Shown here: piece by piece, positions 62,433 through 64,000 of the stretch
Numbering within the stretch: the first letter of the stretch is position 1
Layout: each line of letters opens with the position of its first letter
From: Chloroflexota bacterium
GTDB taxonomy: Bacteria > Chloroflexota > Dehalococcoidia > Bin125
DNA length: 64,000 nucleotides
Reading direction: 5' to 3'
Assembly: GCA_028874365.1 (NCBI GenBank)
Contig: JAPPJZ010000078.1
Coordinates: 31,959-95,958, forward strand
Position numbers and translations under genes: made by a program
The notes under the pieces: generated by a model
Seen by the model: the letters and a program-made list of their open reading frames with translations, nothing else
Database searches by the model: none
What the model was told of the DNA's origin: nothing

Positions 62433-62594
62433 TCACCGCGTCTCCCGGTAGGCACGCCGCCCGCGGCAGTGCGGGCAGTACTTGGTCAACTCCAGACGGT
62501 CGGCGTCGTTTCGCCGGTTCTTCGTCGTGTGGTACGTGTGCGACTGGCACTCTCGGCAGCGCAGCGTGATGAACACGCGATCACCCTTTGCCAT
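62433..62594 (-). CDS. rpmG: 50S ribosomal protein L33
   Basis: This is a 53-residue protein too short for a length-filtered gene list. It reads [20 protein letters not shown], then [20 protein letters not shown] and [13 protein letters not shown]. Four cysteines (13, 16, 40, 43) form the zinc ribbon of the zinc-dependent L33 type. The ATG at 62594 has AGGAAGG about ten bases ahead. It lies between tuf and secE, the common place. Confidence 0.95.
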   Translation of the reverse strand: MAKGDRVFITLRCRECQSHTYHTTKNRRNDADRLELTKYCPHCRGRRAYRETR

Positions 62595-62677
62595 GGCCAG
62601 ATTCCTTCCTCAATCGCCGGCTGGACTGATCGAGTCGGCGGATTACCACCATCTTCGCACGAACGACCGCTCCCGCG

Positions 62678-63880
62678 CTATTCCACGATCGACGTGACCG
62701 CGCCCGCGCCGACCGTGCGGCCGCCCTCGCGAATCGCAAACCGCAGACCCTCCTCCAGCGCAATCGGCGATATCAAGCGCACGTTCATCTGCACGTTGTC
62801 CCCGGGCATCGCCATCTCCACGCCCGCCGGCAAGCCAATCTCGCCGGTCACGTCCGTCGTGCGAATGTAGAACTGCGGTCGGTAACCCGGGAAAAACGGA
62901 CTGTGCCGCCCGCCCTCCTCCTTACTCAGGATGTAGACCTCCGCCTCGAACGCCGTGTGCGGCGTGATCGAACCCGGCGCCGCCAACACCTGCCCGCGCG
63001 TGATCTCGTCCCGGTCAATGCCCCGCAACAGACAGCCCACGTTGTCCCCCGCCTCGCCCGTCGGCAACGTCTTCTTGAACATCTCCACCCCCGTCACCAC
63101 CGTCGTCTGCGTGTCCTTGATCCCCACAATCTCAATCTCCTCGCCACTGTTCACCACCCCACGCTCGATCCGGCCCGTCGCCACCGTGCCCCGGCCCTTG
63201 ATCCCGAATACGTCCTCAATCGGCATCAAAAACGGCTGCTCCACCGGACGCGGCGGCGTCGGCACGTACTCGTCCACCGCCGCCATCAACTCCAGTATCG
63301 AGGCGTACTCCTCCGCACCCTGCTCGCCCGACTCCGACTCCAACACCTGCAACGCCGAACCGCGTATCACCGGAATGTCGTCCCCAGGAAACTCGTAATC
63401 ACTCAACAGCTCCCGCACCTCCAGCTCCACCAAGTCCAACAACTCCTCGTCGTCCATCTGATCCACCTTGTTCAGATAGACCACCATCCGCGGCACGCCC
63501 ACCTGGCGCGCCAGCAAGATGTGCTCCCGCGTCTGCGGCATCGGTCCGTCCGGCGCCGCCACGACCAAGATCGCCCCGTCCATCTGCGCCGCACCGGTAA
63601 TCATGTTCTTGATGTAGTCCGCGTGCCCCGGCGCGTCAATGTGCGCGTAGTGCCGCTGTTCCGTCTCGTACTCCACGTGCGCAATCGCAATCGTGATCCC
63701 CCGCGCTCGCTCCTCCGGCGCCTTGTCAATCGAGTCGAAACTCGAAAACGACACGTTCTCGTTCGACATCGCCAAGACCTTCGTGATCGCCGCCGTCAGC
63801 GTCGTCTTGCCGTGATCCACGTGTCCAATCGTGCCCACGTTCACGTGCGGCTTGGTTCGCTCGTATACCTGTCGCACCAT
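62678..63880 (-). CDS. tuf: Elongation factor Tu, copy 2
   Basis: This is the second EF-Tu gene, 400 residues, with [17 protein letters not shown] and NKVD. It differs from copy 1 at about 25 positions, 18 of them within residues 160-210, while residues 3-141 and 295-400 are identical. DNA at the 5' ends is also nearly identical for over 200 bases. It lies between a tRNA-Thr gene and rpmG-secE-nusG, a usual second tuf location. Confidence 0.97.
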   Translation of the reverse strand: MVRQVYERTKPHVNVGTIGHVDHGKTTLTAAITKVLAMSNENVSFSSFDSIDKAPEERARGITIAIAHVEYETEQRHYAHIDAPGHADYIKNMITGAAQMDGAILVVAAPDGPMPQTREHILLARQVGVPRMVVYLNKVDQMDDEELLDLVELEVRELLSDYEFPGDDIPVIRGSALQVLESESGEQGAEEYASILELMAAVDEYVPTPPRPVEQPFLMPIEDVFGIKGRGTVATGRIERGVVNSGEEIEIVGIKDTQTTVVTGVEMFKKTLPTGEAGDNVGCLLRGIDRDEITRGQVLAAPGSITPHTAFEAEVYILSKEEGGRHSPFFPGYRPQFYIRTTDVTGEIGLPAGVEMAMPGDNVQMNVRLISPIALEEGLRFAIREGGRTVGAGAVTSIVE

Positions 63881-63954
63881 CTTGTCGTTCTCCCTACAGG
63901 TGGCTGCTGTCTAGCTGGTCCCCAGACCGGCAATCCTCGGTTGGTCGCGGCGGA

Positions 63955-64000
63955 TGGAGCCCGCATCCAGACTTGAACTGGAGACCTCGTTCTTACCAAG
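63955..64000 (-). tRNA. tRNA-Thr (GGT anticodon), 5' half beyond window
   Basis: The minus strand reads an anticodon loop TTGGTAA (anticodon GGT), 3' stem GAACG, a five-base variable loop, the T arm TCCAG-TTCAAGT-CTGGA, the 3' acceptor strand TGCGGGC, T and an encoded CCA at 63955-63957. The D arm and 5' acceptor strand lie outside the window, so base pairing there is unchecked. Confidence 0.85.

Noticed and set aside
1..64000. CRISPR arrays, insertion sequences, prophage, toxin-antitoxin or restriction systems
   Set aside because: No repeat-spacer pattern, transposase, integrase or defence gene was seen. The single HNH protein is of the common chromosomal type, not a defence nuclease with partners.

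Overview
The window is about 64 kb of GC-rich, gene-dense bacterial chromosome. It has no rRNA operon, insertion sequence, prophage or CRISPR array, and nearly all of it is core genome. The best lineage guess is a Chloroflexota-like bacterium (moderate confidence). Pointers are the arrangement of an AAA/R3H protein before tmk, a TrkA-domain gene pair, a zinc-ribbon DnaC-like loader beside dnaB and a DnaD-type gene, a MoaD-MoaE fusion, and lipoprotein/single-membrane style secretion genes with no outer-membrane genes. Genes start at ATG or GTG, often in ATGA, GTGA or TGATG overlaps. All three stop codons are used, so the standard code applies.

1-20378 (minus) is the str-S10-spc-alpha superoperon, read rpsL, rpsG, fusA, tuf, rpsJ through rplQ. 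infA, map, adk, secY, rpoA and rpsD lie in their usual places. Two members expected here, rpsN (S14) and rpmJ (L36), are absent. SecY has a large extracytoplasmic insertion, and many of these proteins have acidic or low-complexity extensions.

20635-31431 (minus) is a tightly overlapped series: glyA, rpsF, ssb, rpsR, hom, a coiled-coil gene, thrC, folE, a GNAT-like gene, an MshA-like glycosyltransferase, a PIG-L deacetylase and a CcsA-type cytochrome c assembly protein. 31547-38269 holds an unrecognised gene and comF, divergent from moaDE, then the replication cluster rplI-dnaB-dnaD-dnaC. The DnaC-like protein has two AAA modules, the first with a damaged Walker A. dnaE follows at 38388-42080.

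42371-46836 (minus) is R3H ATPase, tmk, thrB and lysC. 46968-50995 (minus) is a FrcABC/RbsABC-type sugar importer with two paralogous binding proteins and an ATPase whose switch histidine is replaced by proline. 51082-55055 (plus) holds a phosphoesterase, a universal stress protein, two TrkA-type proteins, pheA and a MutM-like glycosylase. 55052-58403 (minus) holds an HNH nuclease, CvpA, RadC, a membrane protein and a LysM protein.

58560-64000 (minus) is the second translation cluster: a partial tRNA-Thr, a second tuf, rpmG, secE, nusG, rplK, rplA, an L10-type RNA leader, rplJ and rplL. rpoBC does not follow rplL. The two tuf genes are nearly identical at both ends and diverge in the middle, which fits gene conversion.

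No wholly new defence or biosynthetic system is evident. The most unusual items are the tandem DnaC-like loader, the SecY insertion, the H-loop-less importer ATPase with twin binding proteins, the S18 hexapeptide-repeat tail, the displaced ribosomal genes, and the GNAT/glycosyltransferase/deacetylase trio that could make a small glycoside such as a thiol.
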